NCBI RefSeq assembly: GCF_040939785.1
Contig: NZ_CP162553.1
Location: forward strand, 310,001-374,000
Direction of reading: 5' to 3'
DNA length: 64,000 bases
DNA from: Bradyrhizobium lupini
GTDB taxonomy: Bacteria; Pseudomonadota; Alphaproteobacteria; Rhizobiales; Xanthobacteraceae
Shown here: piece after piece, positions 16,568 to 25,425 of the stretch
How positions within the stretch are numbered: position 1 is the first letter of the stretch
Layout: each line of letters starts with the position of its first letter
Made by a program: the position numbers and the translations under genes
Notes under the pieces: model-generated
Seen by the model: the letters and a program-made list of their open reading frames with translations, nothing else
The model's database searches: none
Told to the model about the DNA's origin: nothing

Positions 16568-16600
16568 GAGCACCTCTCCCGCCGATGTTCCGTTTGGATA

Positions 16601-16635
16601 TTGATCAGTATGCTGACTATCAGTATACTTGTCAA
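16601..16635. promoter_or_regulatory. Candidate MarR operator between monooxygenase and marR genes
   Basis: An AT-rich island contains two direct atcagtat units (16604-16611 and 16619-16626, 15 bases apart), an internal tcagtatgctga palindrome and outer ttga/tcaa arms. It lies between divergent starts at 16567 and 16671, where a MarR repressor would act. Confidence 0.55.
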
Positions 16636-16670
16636 CGATCCCGGCCGTCCCGCCCCAACGGAGAAATTCG

Positions 16671-17135
16671 GTGAAAGACAACAACGACATGCCCGGACAT
16701 CTGGCGCGCCGATTCCAGCAGATCGCGGTCGCGGTGTTTTTGGCCGAGGTCGGGGATGCCGGCTTCGACCTCACGCCGGTGCAATACGCCGCGCTCGCGA
16801 CCATCAAGGCCAATCCGGGGCTCGACCAGGTGACGCTCGCGGGATTGATCGCCTACGACCGCACCACCATCACCGGCGTGATCGACCGGCTCGTGCAGAA
16901 GGGGCTCGCGGAGCGCCGCGCCTCGCGCCGCGACCGCCGTGCCCGCGAGCTCGAGATCACCGACGAAGGCCGCCGCACGCTGCGCAAGATCACGCCGGCC
17001 GTCAGATCCGCGCAACGCATCATGCTGCGTGGCCTCAGCGCGAAGGAAGGTGAGGATCTGATGCGCCTCCTGCACAAGGCGATCGCCGCCGGCAACGAAC
17101 TCAGCCGCGCCCCGCTGCGCGGAGTGCAGGCATAG
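16671..17135 (+). CDS. MarR family transcriptional regulator
   Basis: A 154-residue winged-helix regulator. GTG at 16671 has GGAG nine bases upstream. The product starts MKDNNDMPGHLARRFQQ. The wHTH is seen in DLTPVQYAALATIKANPGLD...LIAYDRTTITGVIDRLVQKGL, followed by the wing RRASRRDRRARELEITDEGR. MarR proteins of this subtype commonly repress aromatic degradation genes and respond to phenolic ligands, which fits its divergent partner, the aromatic monooxygenase. Confidence 0.9.
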   Translation: MKDNNDMPGHLARRFQQIAVAVFLAEVGDAGFDLTPVQYAALATIKANPGLDQVTLAGLIAYDRTTITGVIDRLVQKGLAERRASRRDRRARELEITDEGRRTLRKITPAVRSAQRIMLRGLSAKEGEDLMRLLHKAIAAGNELSRAPLRGVQA

Positions 17136-17180
17136 AGCGTATTCGAGCGAGGTGGATACCGCTTCGCGTCAAGAAAACGT
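17135..17180. repeat. Interspersed repeat (gagcgtattcgagcgaggtgg...)
   Basis: gagcgtattcgagcgaggtgg followed by ataccgcttcgcgtcaagaaaacg resembles a short repeat frequently seen between rhizobial genes. It overlaps the stop codon region of the marR gene. Confidence 0.5.
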
Positions 17181-17314
17181 GCCAAGACAGAAAGCCCCGT
17201 AATTCTACCCCTCATTGTCGCAGTATCGCGAAACCAGGAACTAACCTTCGGCTGTTACGGTCGACGGCATTCGGCGTTTAACGCGCGATTAACTTTGCCG
17301 GTCTGGAGTTTCGG

Positions 17315-17743
17315 ATGTTCAGGTTCCTCATTGCGGCGGCGGCGATCGCGCTCTCGACCGCTCCGGCGCTCGCGAATGGCCATGGCGGCGGCGATGCCCC
17401 TCCGCCGCCGAAGCCCGCGACGTCACCGGCGAAAGTCATCCTGACCAAGCAGGGCCCCACGCTCGTGGACCTCAACGGCATGACGCTCTACTATTACGAG
17501 CGCGATACCACCGGCAAGACGTCGAACTGCAACGGGAAATGCGTCGAGAGCTGGGTGCCGCTGCCCGCAACGGCCGATGCCAAAGCGGTCGGCGACTTCA
17601 CCGTGATCAACCGTAACGACGGCAGCAAGATGTGGGCCTATCGCTATCGTCCGCTCTACACCTCGCCGGCCGACAAGGCGCCGGGCGAGGCCAATGGCAA
17701 TGCCACGACGCTGCAATGGCGCGTCGCCCGTCCCGAGAACTAG
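17315..17743 (+). CDS. Secreted COG4315-type protein
   Basis: A 142-residue product with a signal peptide (MFRFLIAAAAIALSTAPALA) and a mature domain of the COG4315 'secreted repeat' type: VDLNGMTLYYYERDTTGKTS, CNGKCVESWVPLPA, and WAYRYRPLYTSPAD as the second, similar unit. The CNGKC pair may form a disulfide. These periplasmic proteins are common in proteobacteria and have no firm function. A His/Gly/Pro-rich linker follows the signal peptide. Confidence 0.8.
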   Translation: MFRFLIAAAAIALSTAPALANGHGGGDAPPPPKPATSPAKVILTKQGPTLVDLNGMTLYYYERDTTGKTSNCNGKCVESWVPLPATADAKAVGDFTVINRNDGSKMWAYRYRPLYTSPADKAPGEANGNATTLQWRVARPEN

Positions 17744-17750
17744 GGCGACC

Positions 17751-18404
17751 TCACCCGCGCCAGCTGGGCCGCGCCTCGACTTGCGCGTTCTGTCCGGGCG
17801 GCAGCACCACGACCATTGAGTTGAGCTTCACCCGGTCATAGAGATCGATCACGTCCTCGTTGCGCATCCGGATGCATCCGGACGAGATCGCCTGCCCGAT
17901 ATATTCCGGCTGGTTGGTGCCGTGGATGCGGTAGAGCGTGTCCTTGTTGCCGGCATAGAGATAGATGCCCCGCGCGCCCAGCGGATTGGCGGGGCCTCCG
18001 GGCACCCGCGCCGGATAGGGCCCGAGCCGCGCCTGGATGTCCGCCGTCGGAACCCAATCCGGCCATTCCGCTAGACGACCGACCCGCGCGACTCCGGAGA
18101 ACGCCATGGCTTCCTCGCCGACCGCGACGCCGTAGCGGATCGCCTTGCCTTCGGGCAGCACGAAATAGAGATAGCGCGCATCGGTATCGACCAGGATCGT
18201 GCCCGGCTGCTCCTTGCGCGGATAATCGACGATATGACGGAGATATTGCTCGGGCACGTTTGCTTGCGCGTAAGGCGTATGCGCCAGCAACTGCCGGTCG
18301 CGGGTCGTCATGCTCGCGTCCGTCGATGGCGAAAGCGTCGTCTGCATGCAGCCGCCCAACGGAAGCATGGCAAGGACGAGTAGAACGAATAAGGATCTTG
18401 GCAT
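17751..18404 (-). CDS. L,D-transpeptidase (YkuD), putative lipoprotein
   Basis: A 217-residue product if it starts at the ATG at 18404 (MPRSLFVLLVLAMLPLGGC). That gives a lipoprotein signal with lipobox LGGC. The frame is open to 18488 and a longer form with an extra hydrophobic segment is possible. The YkuD domain holds DARYLYFVLPEGKAIRYGV, the RLAEWPDWVPT segment and the catalytic stretch IHGTNQPEYIG...SSGCIRM with the nucleophilic Cys. It would form 3-3 crosslinks in peptidoglycan or attach proteins to it. Confidence 0.88.
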   Translation of the reverse strand: MPRSLFVLLVLAMLPLGGCMQTTLSPSTDASMTTRDRQLLAHTPYAQANVPEQYLRHIVDYPRKEQPGTILVDTDARYLYFVLPEGKAIRYGVAVGEEAMAFSGVARVGRLAEWPDWVPTADIQARLGPYPARVPGGPANPLGARGIYLYAGNKDTLYRIHGTNQPEYIGQAISSGCIRMRNEDVIDLYDRVKLNSMVVVLPPGQNAQVEARPSWRG

Positions 18405-18734
18405 CGCCGGCCCCGATAGCGATAGCAGCGCCCCCAGCAACACCAGATGCTGCCAAAATCGTGCTGAAAACAAGGCATTGTGGAACAATTACGCGTGTTT
18501 TCTGAGGCGGGTTCCATCACCACAAACGGCGCAAGAGCGTCGCACAGTCTCCATCCCCTCGCCTTGCTTTGGTCAAACCCGGCTGGACTCGTGGGTCATG
18601 GTGCTTGGGCCTCATCGGATTTGGGGATTTGGATGGGCCCACCTCAACGGATCTGCTCGCGCCAATGCGAACGACCGATACCTCAATACTCAACACCTGG
18701 GGCTTCAAAACACCCAGGCTTCAAAGGAGCTGCG

Positions 18735-19757
18735 ATGCTCGCGACGCTGAACTCTCGGCAAATCGTCGATGAGATCGTGAAGGACACGGTCACGAACAAC
18801 GACCCGCACGACGCCGTGCAGATTTCGCCTGACATTTTGCTGGCCTCGCGCCCTCTCAGCGTTGCGCCCGCGCTCGCGCCTGAGATCACGACCCGTCCGG
18901 AACCCAAAATAGATCCGGCGTTCCTGCTGAAGCCCAGAATGAATCCGGAGCCGAAGTTCAGTCCCGTCGCGGAGCCGCAGCCGGCAGCGCCCTCGGTCGA
19001 CACCGCCGTGCGCGTCGCGGCCAGTGATGGCCTCAGCCGGCAGAAGCGCTCTTCCGCCGGCAAGTGGCTGCGCGGTGCGTTCGTCACGATGCTGTTTGCG
19101 GGCGGAAGCGCAGCCGCCACTGTCGCCTGGGAGAAACATGGCGACACCGCAAGACAGATGCTCGCCGAATGGACCCCGGCTTTGGCGTCGCTGTTGCCTT
19201 CGACGTCGCAGACGGCACCGGTCGCCGCCGCGCAGGCCGCGTCGCCTGCGGACCAGCCCGCAACTGATCAAGTCGCAACGGATCAAGCGGCCGACCAATC
19301 GGCGGCTCCGCCTGCAACCCAGGTTGCAGCAGCAGTGCCCCCGGCAACACAACCCGATCCTGTACAATCGGTGCAGTCGATGACGCGCGATCTCACCGCG
19401 ATGGCGCAACAGATCGAGCAGCTCAAGGCCAACATCGCCGAGTTGAAGGCCGGGCAGGAGCAGATGGCACGCGAGATGGCGAAGCCGCCCGCGCCGAAGC
19501 CGGTGGCCGATACGAAGCCGCGCGTCGATCCGCGCGCGCAAATGTCCGCGCTACCGCCGCGGCCCGCGGCGCCGCCGGTTCGCAAACCGAAGCCGGTCGT
19601 GTCGCACACCTACATGCCGGCTTATTCGCCGGCGCCGCTCGCTCCGCCGCCGCCGGCCTCGCAGGCTGCCGCAGCCCCACCGCCCGCTGCCATGACGACG
19701 CAAGCCGTTGCCGACGACGACGGACCTGTCGTACGCCCGCCAATGCCGCTGCGCTGA
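18735..19757 (+). CDS. Single-span membrane protein with coiled coil and Pro-rich tail
   Basis: A 340-residue product. ATG at 18735 is preceded by AAAGGAGC; longer upstream frames lack a ribosome site. Layout: cytosolic N-terminal 120 residues rich in Pro and Glu, one span (AFVTMLFAGGSAAATVAW, about 117-134), an Ala/Gln/Asp-rich region with repeated DQ(V/A)ATDQ units, a predicted coiled coil (QQIEQLKANIAELKAGQEQM) and a Pro/Ala-rich C-terminus. I do not recognise a family. The shape suggests an envelope-spanning structural or scaffold protein. Confidence 0.65.
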   Translation: MLATLNSRQIVDEIVKDTVTNNDPHDAVQISPDILLASRPLSVAPALAPEITTRPEPKIDPAFLLKPRMNPEPKFSPVAEPQPAAPSVDTAVRVAASDGLSRQKRSSAGKWLRGAFVTMLFAGGSAAATVAWEKHGDTARQMLAEWTPALASLLPSTSQTAPVAAAQAASPADQPATDQVATDQAADQSAAPPATQVAAAVPPATQPDPVQSVQSMTRDLTAMAQQIEQLKANIAELKAGQEQMAREMAKPPAPKPVADTKPRVDPRAQMSALPPRPAAPPVRKPKPVVSHTYMPAYSPAPLAPPPPASQAAAAPPPAAMTTQAVADDDGPVVRPPMPLR

Positions 19758-20127
19758 ACCATCGTCACGCGACGACGCGTCGCACCAGCGATGCTGTCAG
19801 AGTCGATGTGATGCGTTGAATCCGGATGACTACGGGAAGCGAGCTTCGATCGTTTTCCATCAAGAGAAAAGGCCGTCGGGATCTATGCCGGCGGCCTTCT
19901 CTGCAGCTGCCGGTTCCCGGAGCCCGGTTCTGCTGCAATTCCATGCCTCATGATCACGCCGACATATTTAATAAAATCTTAACACGCTTGAATGCTGCAC
20001 ATCATTTCTGCGCATAAGCAGAGAGATTGCGCGCGCCGTTCATTCGATAAACATCGACTCAGTGGTACCATCGGTCATGTGTTGAAACGTCCACCCGAAG
20101 CTCAATTCGTCACACCGGGGAATTCGG
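19758..20127. other. Intergenic region with a terminator hairpin
   Basis: 370 bases without a convincing gene. It contains the hairpin described at 19864-19901 and an AT-richer stretch (about 19960-20010) that probably holds the promoter of the DUF6894 gene. Nothing else recognised. Confidence 0.5.
19864..19901 (+). terminator. Hairpin, probable terminator
   Basis: gagaaaaggccg and cggccttctc pair with one bulge around a central gtcgggatctatgccgg element. There is no long T tract. Confidence 0.5.
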
Positions 20128-20358
20128 ATGCCTTACTATTCCTTCGATCTCGTGGTTGGTGAAGAGTTCAAGAACCAGGGCGGTATCATCCTCGAAGACA
20201 TCGAGGTCGCCTCCGATCGCGCCGTTCAACTGGCCACCGAGCTGTCGCAGGTGAAGCCCGAGCTGCAAAGCAAGGGTTGCGCTGTGCGCGTCACCGACCG
20301 CGATCACAAAGAGGTCTATCGCACGCCGCTCGATCCGGTGCCGGCCTGGCGGCGCTAA
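20128..20358 (+). CDS. DUF6894 family protein
   Basis: A 76-residue soluble protein reading MPYYSFDLVVGEEFKNQGGI, then LEDIEVASDRAVQLATELSQ and a final AVRVTDRDHKEVYRTPLDPV. The 'YYFD...G.....D..G.el.d...A...A...' layout is that of the small DUF6894 family, very common in Bradyrhizobium, usually stand-alone and of unknown function. Confidence 0.8.
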   Translation: MPYYSFDLVVGEEFKNQGGIILEDIEVASDRAVQLATELSQVKPELQSKGCAVRVTDRDHKEVYRTPLDPVPAWRR

Positions 20359-20450
20359 CCCGCCGGCCGGCTTCGCGGGCGCACGCTATCCCCATTGCGG
20401 AGCGGCGCGGCAGCCGCTAGCCTTCCCGAAAATTCGGGGAGGTACCAAGG

Positions 20451-20840
20451 ATGCGCACTGGTTTTCTGATGACGGCCCTGTTGCTGCTGGCCGCGTCCGC
20501 CCAAGCGGCCGACCATCCACGCTCGACCTATGTCACGTTGGTCTTGCAGGCCTTCGCCGCCAAGGTCGAATGTCCGGGCACCGATATCGCCTACCAGGAT
20601 CTGGTGCAGAAGGCGGAGCAGATGCAGCTGCCCGAAGGCACCACCGAGAAGGTCCGCAAGGCGATCGCCTGGATGCACACGGGTGGCAAGATGGGCGAGA
20701 AGCAGGACGACGATCTGATGGCCGAGGTCGCGGTGGCCACCCAGGCGACCGACCTCAACCAACGCCGCCTCGGCATGCCCAACTGGTGCGAGGCCCAGAA
20801 GACCAACCTCGCCGGCCTGATCCGCAGCAAGGGCGGCTAG
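20451..20840 (+). CDS. Small secreted hypothetical protein (129 aa)
   Basis: A signal peptide (MRTGFLMTALLLLAASAQAA) precedes a helical mature domain of about 108 residues with two Cys (KVECPGTDI and NWCEAQKT) that may pair in the periplasm. A ribosome site (ggggagg) lies just upstream. Family not recognised. It shares strand with the next small secreted gene at 20949 but with a 108-base gap. Confidence 0.7.
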   Translation: MRTGFLMTALLLLAASAQAADHPRSTYVTLVLQAFAAKVECPGTDIAYQDLVQKAEQMQLPEGTTEKVRKAIAWMHTGGKMGEKQDDDLMAEVAVATQATDLNQRRLGMPNWCEAQKTNLAGLIRSKGG

Positions 20841-20948
20841 CGTGATCGTGCGGCGTTAAGCACGCCGCGCCGGAATTTTTGCTTCGGCCAATAATCGTCA
20901 CATTTCTCGCCAGCATGCGGCTCTTTCGAACTCGAACAGGGGAGCTCC

Positions 20949-21200
20949 ATGCGGATCAACCATGTCCTTCTCGCGGTCGCGTTTGCCGTCGCACCGATGC
21001 TGACTGCGCCCGTGCTGGCGAAGAATTCCAATGCCCAGAAGGGCGAGGACAAATCGACCTCGTCTTCGTCGTGTAGCGCTTATCAGCAGGCGCCGGATGG
21101 CTCGTGGGAGCCGCTCCCCTGCAAGGAGACGGGCGAGCGCTCCCAGCCGCAGACACAGAATCGCACCTCGCCGCAGGGCGCTGACCGCGGGGAGCGTTGA
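20949..21200 (+). CDS. Small secreted hypothetical protein (83 aa)
   Basis: The product starts MRINHVLLAVAFAVAPMLTA and a signal peptide ends near PVLA-KNSNAQ. The mature part is hydrophilic, Ser/Gln-rich, with two Cys (SSSCSAYQQAPDGSWEPLPC) forming a short module, then a disordered tail. GGGGAG upstream supports the start. Function unknown. Confidence 0.7.
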   Translation: MRINHVLLAVAFAVAPMLTAPVLAKNSNAQKGEDKSTSSSSCSAYQQAPDGSWEPLPCKETGERSQPQTQNRTSPQGADRGER

Positions 21201-21213
21201 ACGCGGGGGAGTG

Positions 21214-21399
21214 TCAGCTCTGGTGCGGACCGCGGATGATCTTCATCGCGTCCGCGATGTGACGCCACTCTTTGGCCTCGTCGGCCTCGCCGCGGCCCTC
21301 ACAAGCCCTGGCCTGTTCGGCGGCCTTCGCGATCGCAGCAAAACCATGCTGTTCCAGCATCTGGCGCGCGACGGTGTGGACCTGGACCTCGGTCATCAT
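21214..21399 (-). CDS. Small hypothetical protein (61 aa)
   Basis: ATG at 21399 with GGGAGAA upstream. The product reads MMTEVQVHTVARQMLEQHGF, then AAIAKAAEQARACEGRGEAD and EAKEWRHIADAMKIIRG. All helical and soluble. The pattern is familiar from short rhizobial proteins of unknown function. Confidence 0.65.
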   Translation of the reverse strand: MMTEVQVHTVARQMLEQHGFAAIAKAAEQARACEGRGEADEAKEWRHIADAMKIIRGPHQS

Positions 21400-21502
21400 G
21401 GGCGTTCTCCCGTTTGACGAAACCGCGGTGCATCGCGCCGCCGCGGGTTGTTCACAACGATTGAGCCCCGGACCTCGTTCCGTAGCGTTCACGTCAGCAA
21501 GC

Positions 21503-21538
21503 AAAAGGCGGCCCGCTATGCCCAGCGGACCGCCTTTT
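21503..21538 (-). terminator. Terminator of the min operon
   Basis: aaaaggcggcccgct and agcggaccgcctttt form a stem with one mismatch. On the minus strand it ends in TTTT, 39 bases after the minE stop. Confidence 0.85.
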
Positions 21539-21576
21539 CACCAACCCCAAATTTGAAGCGTCGCGGCCGAGGTCCC

Positions 21577-21858
21577 CTAGCCGGCCGCCGCGCGCTTGCG
21601 CTCGAAATCGTTGGGCACCTCGATATCGACCTCGAGGGTCGAGACCTCGTCGCCGCGATCGAGCCGGACGATGACCTTGGTCGGGTCCAGCGTGACGTGC
21701 CTGGAGACGACCGCGAGAATTTCCTCACGCAGCACACCGAGCAGATCGGGCTGGCCGCGCAGTCCGCGTTCATGGGCAAGCAGGATCTGCAACCGTTCGC
21801 GCGCGACGGGTGCAGAGGCCTTGTTGCCGCGGAGAAGCCGAAGCAGACCCATGCTCAT
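21577..21858 (-). CDS. minE: Cell division topological specificity factor MinE
   Basis: A 93-residue protein starting [20 protein letters not shown], with the membrane-targeting/anti-MinCD helix ([14 protein letters not shown]) and the dimerisation domain ([16 protein letters not shown]...[19 protein letters not shown]). It displaces MinC and stimulates the MinD ATPase, setting up the oscillation that places the Z ring. Its ATG overlaps the minD stop (ATGA), indicating translational coupling. Confidence 0.97.
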   Translation of the reverse strand: MSMGLLRLLRGNKASAPVARERLQILLAHERGLRGQPDLLGVLREEILAVVSRHVTLDPTKVIVRLDRGDEVSTLEVDIEVPNDFERKRAAAG

Positions 21859-22670
21859 GCGGCCCTCCGTCGCAGCAGGCGGTCCATGAAGCCCTTGCGC
21901 TCGGTCGGCACCTGCATGGGCACGGTGTCGCCGCACAGCCGTCGGGCCGCGTCGATATAGGCCCGCGCCGGTGCGCCTTCCGCGTTCGACAGCGTCACGG
22001 GCGTGCCGACGTTGGAGGCGCGCAGCACGTCCTGGCTCTCCGGGATGATGCCGAGCAGGGGCGTTGCAAGAATTTCGAGGATGTCCTCGATGGTCAGCAT
22101 CTCGCCGCGCGCGGCGCGCGAGGGATCATAGCGGGTGATGAGAATGTGCTTCTCGACCCGCTCGCCCTTCTCGGCCCGCACCGTCTTGGAATCGAGCATG
22201 CCGATGATGCGATCGGAATCGCGCACCGAGGAGACTTCGGGATTGGTGACGATCACGGCTTCGTCGGCAAAGCGCATCGCCATGGAGGCGCCGCGCTCGA
22301 TGCCGGCCGGACTGTCGCAGATCACCCAGTCGAAACGGCTGCGCAGATCGTCGATGACCTTGCCCACGCCCTCTTCGGTCAGCGCGTCCTTGTCGCGGGT
22401 TTGCGAGGCCGGCAGCAGCCAGAGGTTCTCCAGCCGCTTGTCCTTGATCAGGGCCTGCGGCAGCTTTGCGACGCCCTGCACCACGTTGATGAGGTCGAAC
22501 ACGACGCGGCGTTCGGCGCCCATCACGAGGTCGAGGTTGCGCAAGCCGACGTCGAAATCGACGACGACGACCTTTTCGCCGCGCTGCGCGAGCGCAGCCC
22601 CCAGTGCGGCGGTCGTCGTGGTCTTTCCGACGCCCCCCTTGCCTGACGTCACGACCAGTACCTTGGCCAT
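21855..22670 (-). CDS. minD: Septum site-determining ATPase MinD
   Basis: A 271-residue ParA-type ATPase. The deviant Walker A is [16 protein letters not shown] at about 9-24, followed by [16 protein letters not shown] and the [12 protein letters not shown] switch II. The amphipathic membrane-targeting helix is at the C-terminus ([15 protein letters not shown]). It recruits MinC to the membrane at the poles and is released by MinE. It sits 19 bases after minC. Confidence 0.97.
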   Translation of the reverse strand: MAKVLVVTSGKGGVGKTTTTAALGAALAQRGEKVVVVDFDVGLRNLDLVMGAERRVVFDLINVVQGVAKLPQALIKDKRLENLWLLPASQTRDKDALTEEGVGKVIDDLRSRFDWVICDSPAGIERGASMAMRFADEAVIVTNPEVSSVRDSDRIIGMLDSKTVRAEKGERVEKHILITRYDPSRAARGEMLTIEDILEILATPLLGIIPESQDVLRASNVGTPVTLSNAEGAPARAYIDAARRLCGDTVPMQVPTERKGFMDRLLRRRAA

Positions 22671-22689
22671 CTCTCAAATCTCCTTCTGG

Positions 22690-23388
22690 TCAGTTCAGCG
22701 CAGTAATTCGCATGGTGTTGCCCTGCAGCCAGGCCTGGGCCGGCTTGCCGCGCAGGGCCGCGTCGATATCGTCGGCGGTCTGGTAAAAACCATCGATTGC
22801 AAGCAGTTCGGCCTCGATCTTCTGACAATAGATGCGCGCGCTCGTGTGACCGTTCACGCCCGCCATGGCGCGACCGCGTAGCGCGCCGTAAATGTGAATG
22901 GAGCCGCCGGCAACGACCTCGGCGCCGGAGCCGACAGAGCCCAAAATGGTGACGTCACCCTCGGGGAAGATCACGGTCTGGCCCGACCGCACGGGGCTTT
23001 CGAGCAGCAGCGAGGTCGGCTTGGTCTCGACCTTTGCCTCGACCTTCTTGGGCGCACTCGGCTCGACCACGCAGCTGCGCCCGCCCGAAAGCAGCGGCGG
23101 CATCATGGGGTTCAACCGGCCCTCCTCCACGCCCTCGATCCCGAGCACGCGGATGTTGCGGTCCTGAAGGCTGGTGAGCAGATGGCCGATGCCGGACTGG
23201 CTGAGATCGACCGAGGACAGGTCGATCACCACGGGGCGGCCGGCGAAGAAGCCCGGCGAGCGCGCGATGGTGGTGTCGATCTCCTGCAGCCAGTCCTGGA
23301 TGGGAACCGTCGGCACGAAGACGAAGGCCACATAGGAGCGCCCGCGCAGGCGAACCATTTGGCGTTGAGGTTTTACTGCAGCCTCCAT
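22690..23388 (-). CDS. minC: Septum formation inhibitor MinC
   Basis: A 232-residue inhibitor of FtsZ assembly. An N-terminal domain (RLRGRSYVAFVFVPTVPIQD...VVIDLSSVDLS) is joined by a variable linker to the C-terminal beta-helix domain (QTVIFPEGDVTILGSVGSGA, GGSIHIYGALRGRAMAGV), which binds MinD and FtsZ filaments. First gene of the minCDE operon. Start MEAAVKPQRQ is consistent with family length. Confidence 0.95.
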   Translation of the reverse strand: MEAAVKPQRQMVRLRGRSYVAFVFVPTVPIQDWLQEIDTTIARSPGFFAGRPVVIDLSSVDLSQSGIGHLLTSLQDRNIRVLGIEGVEEGRLNPMMPPLLSGGRSCVVEPSAPKKVEAKVETKPTSLLLESPVRSGQTVIFPEGDVTILGSVGSGAEVVAGGSIHIYGALRGRAMAGVNGHTSARIYCQKIEAELLAIDGFYQTADDIDAALRGKPAQAWLQGNTMRITALN

Positions 23389-23527
23389 AGCGGCCGACTC
23401 GTCCCCTGTTATTGAATGGTTAACGATGCCGCCGATATGGTTAATGGCCGGTTAATTTCTCCGTGGGGTTACGTGGCATGGAAGCGCACCAAGGGCGTTG
23501 AGCAGGCGCTCTCGCCCCGCACAACGG

Positions 23528-23628
23528 TCATCGCCCGCGAAGGCGGGCGATCCAGTACTCCGAGACGGTTGCGGGTCAGCCGAAAGGCTGCGGCGTACTG
23601 GATGCCCCGGTCAAGCCGGGGCATGACA
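23528..23628. repeat. Long imperfect palindromic repeat
   Basis: An outer stem (tccagtactc.../...gtactggat) encloses a second region. It is bordered by two GC hairpins (tcgcccgcgaaggcgggcga and gccccggtcaagccggggc). This is a typical Bradyrhizobium intergenic element. It lies after the stop of the ABC binding-protein gene and could act as its terminator. Confidence 0.7.
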
Positions 23629-23661
23629 GCGGAATGTGGGGCCGGCGCGGCGACCAGCCCC

Positions 23662-24677
23662 CTACTTCTTCACCTTGCTCGCATCCATCTTGATGGCGGG
23701 GTCCAGCATCTTGGTCGTGAACGCCGTCGTGACGTCGAACGGCTTCTCCATGCCGAGATAGGTCTGGACCAGATCGTAGTCCTTCTTCATCCGCTCGCCG
23801 TCGATCCAGCCGAGTGCCTTCGTCGTCGTGAATTCGTCCGTCATCAGGGACTTGATGCGCTCCCACTGGCGCTCCTGGTTCTCCTTGTCGAGACCGGAGA
23901 CCTGATCGAGCAGCGCCTTCAGGCAGGGCGCGGCGTCGGCGACGCAGGTCGCGAAGGCCTTTGCGTGACCCGCACGAACGCCTCGACCAGCTTCGGGTTC
24001 TTCTGCAGATAGCCGCCGTTGACGATCAGCGAATTGCCGTAAGGGTTGAGCCCGATGTCCTTCCAATTGACGTAGCCGAGATCGCTTCCGAACTCGATCA
24101 CCTTCAAATCGTGCTCGTTGTAGAAGTCGCTGATGATGTCGACCGTATGGCTCTTGAGCGCGGCGATCTTCGCCGTCGGCCCGACATTGACGAAGCCGAC
24201 GGAGTCGGGCGCAAGCCCTGCAGCCTTGGCGAAGGCCGGCCACATCACACGCGAGGCGTCCCCGGGCGGATTGCCGATCTTGTGGCCGGCAAAATCCTTC
24301 ACCCCGTTCACGCCGTAGCTCTTCAACCAGTAGAAGGTCTGGCCGGTGTTGGCGTAGACGCTCATCACGGCAACAGCGTCAGCCCCCTTGCTCTTCGCCA
24401 CCAGCATGGTGGCGAGATCGGCGACGCCGAAGGGCGAGCCGCCGGAGCCGACCTTGGCGGCGGAGACGCCGGAGCCCTTGCCGACCTCGATGGTCAGATC
24501 GATGCCCGCTTTCTCGTACCAGCCTTGCGCCTTGGCGTAATAATAGGGCGAGTGATCGGCCGTCGGCGCCCAGTTCAGAATCAGATTGACCGCCTCGCCC
24601 GCGTTCGCGGGCACGACTGGTGATCCGAGCATCAGGGCCACCGCCAGGGCCGAGCCCGCCGCCTGCAAACGCTTCAT
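23662..24677 (-). CDS. NMT1/THI5-like ABC transporter substrate-binding protein, one frameshift as sequenced
   Basis: ATG at 24677 with GAGGAGAG upstream opens a signal peptide (MKRLQAAGSALAVALMLGSP). The NMT1-like domain follows: LNWAPTADHSPYYYAKAQGW, YEKAGIDLTIEVGKGSG, ATMLVAKSKGADAVAV, and SLIVNGGYLQKNPKLVEAFV. One A is missing from an AAA tract near 23961. Restoring it continues VTQKAFATCVADAAPCLKAL to the stop at 23662, about 338 residues in all. It is the periplasmic receptor of the NitT/TauT-type importer whose permease and ATPase lie divergently at 25510 and 29194. Related proteins bind pyrimidines, riboflavin precursors or sulfonates; the ligand here is unknown. Confidence 0.85.
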
Positions 24678-24759
24678 CGCATCTCTCCTCGTTGCCCGCG
24701 ACCGGCTTGTCGCTCTCCCCCCGTGAGGATACCAATGCAACAAGGCCGCCCTCAACTTG

Positions 24760-24775
24760 TCAACTGTTTGGTTGG
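24760..24775. promoter_or_regulatory. Candidate TetR operator, site 1 (tcaac-N5-ggttg)
   Basis: tcaactgtttggttgg, sharing tcaac-N5-ggttg with the perfect palindrome at 25426. It lies between the divergent starts of the binding protein (24677) and the TetR gene (24778). Confidence 0.65.
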
Positions 24776-24777
24776 AA

Positions 24778-25425
24778 ATGCCCGCAAAACGTTCAGGCGA
24801 CACCGTGCCGCAGCGGCGCGACCCGGTCGCCACACGCAAGAAGCTGCTCACCGCGGCGCGCGAGGAGTTCGCCCGGCACGGCTTTGCCGGCGCCCGCGTC
24901 GACGAGATCGCAGAGCGCGCCGGTGTCAACAAGCAGCTCGTCTACCACTATTTCGGCGACAAGGACGCGCTCTATCTCGCCGTGCTCGAATGGGTTTACG
25001 CCGATATCCGCGAGCAGGAACGTCAGCTCAATCTCGAAGGCCTGCCGCCGGGAAAGGCGATCCGGAAACTGATCGAGGCCTCGTTCGATTACCTCGCGAC
25101 GAACCCCGATTTCATCGTGCTTCTGAACGACGAGAACCGCGGCGGTGCCCGCCACGTCCGCGGCTCGACGCGGCTGGAGGCGATGCATTCGCCGCTGGTG
25201 AAGAGCGTGTCCCACATCCTTCACGAAGGCGTCCGCGCCGGCATGTTCCGCAAGGGGATCGACCCGATCCAGCTCTATATCTCCATCGCGGGCCTCAGCT
25301 ATTTCTATCTCTCCAACACGCCGACGCTGTCGGCGATCTTCGGCAAGGACCTGTCGAGCCGGGCCGCGCGCCGCGCCCGCCGCCGGCACGTCGCCGATCT
25401 CGTGCTGCATTCGCTCCGGCCATAA
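24778..25425 (+). CDS. TetR family regulator of the ABC/aldolase locus, RutR-like
   Basis: A 215-residue repressor. The ATG at 24778 (MPAKRSGDTVPQ) is preferred to a TTG at 24757, which lies within the operator. The HTH reads VATRKKLLTAAREEFARHGF then GVNKQLVYHYFGDKDALYLAVL, with the LVYHYFGDKDALY signature seen in RutR-type regulators of pyrimidine use. The C-terminal domain (YLATNPDFIVLLNDENRGGA, LISIAGLSYFYLSNTPTLS type) is the ligand-binding part. It is bracketed by two copies of a tcaac-N5-ggttg palindrome, so autoregulation and control of both the divergent binding protein and the downstream operon are likely. Confidence 0.85.
   Translation: MPAKRSGDTVPQRRDPVATRKKLLTAAREEFARHGFAGARVDEIAERAGVNKQLVYHYFGDKDALYLAVLEWVYADIREQERQLNLEGLPPGKAIRKLIEASFDYLATNPDFIVLLNDENRGGARHVRGSTRLEAMHSPLVKSVSHILHEGVRAGMFRKGIDPIQLYISIAGLSYFYLSNTPTLSAIFGKDLSSRAARRARRRHVADLVLHSLRP

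Noticed and set aside
14627..17053. 808-codon plus-strand open frame
   Set aside because: It is antisense to the monooxygenase and crosses the MarR gene. The residue content is His/Arg/Asp/Ala-rich, as expected of a high-GC shadow frame, and no motif is seen.
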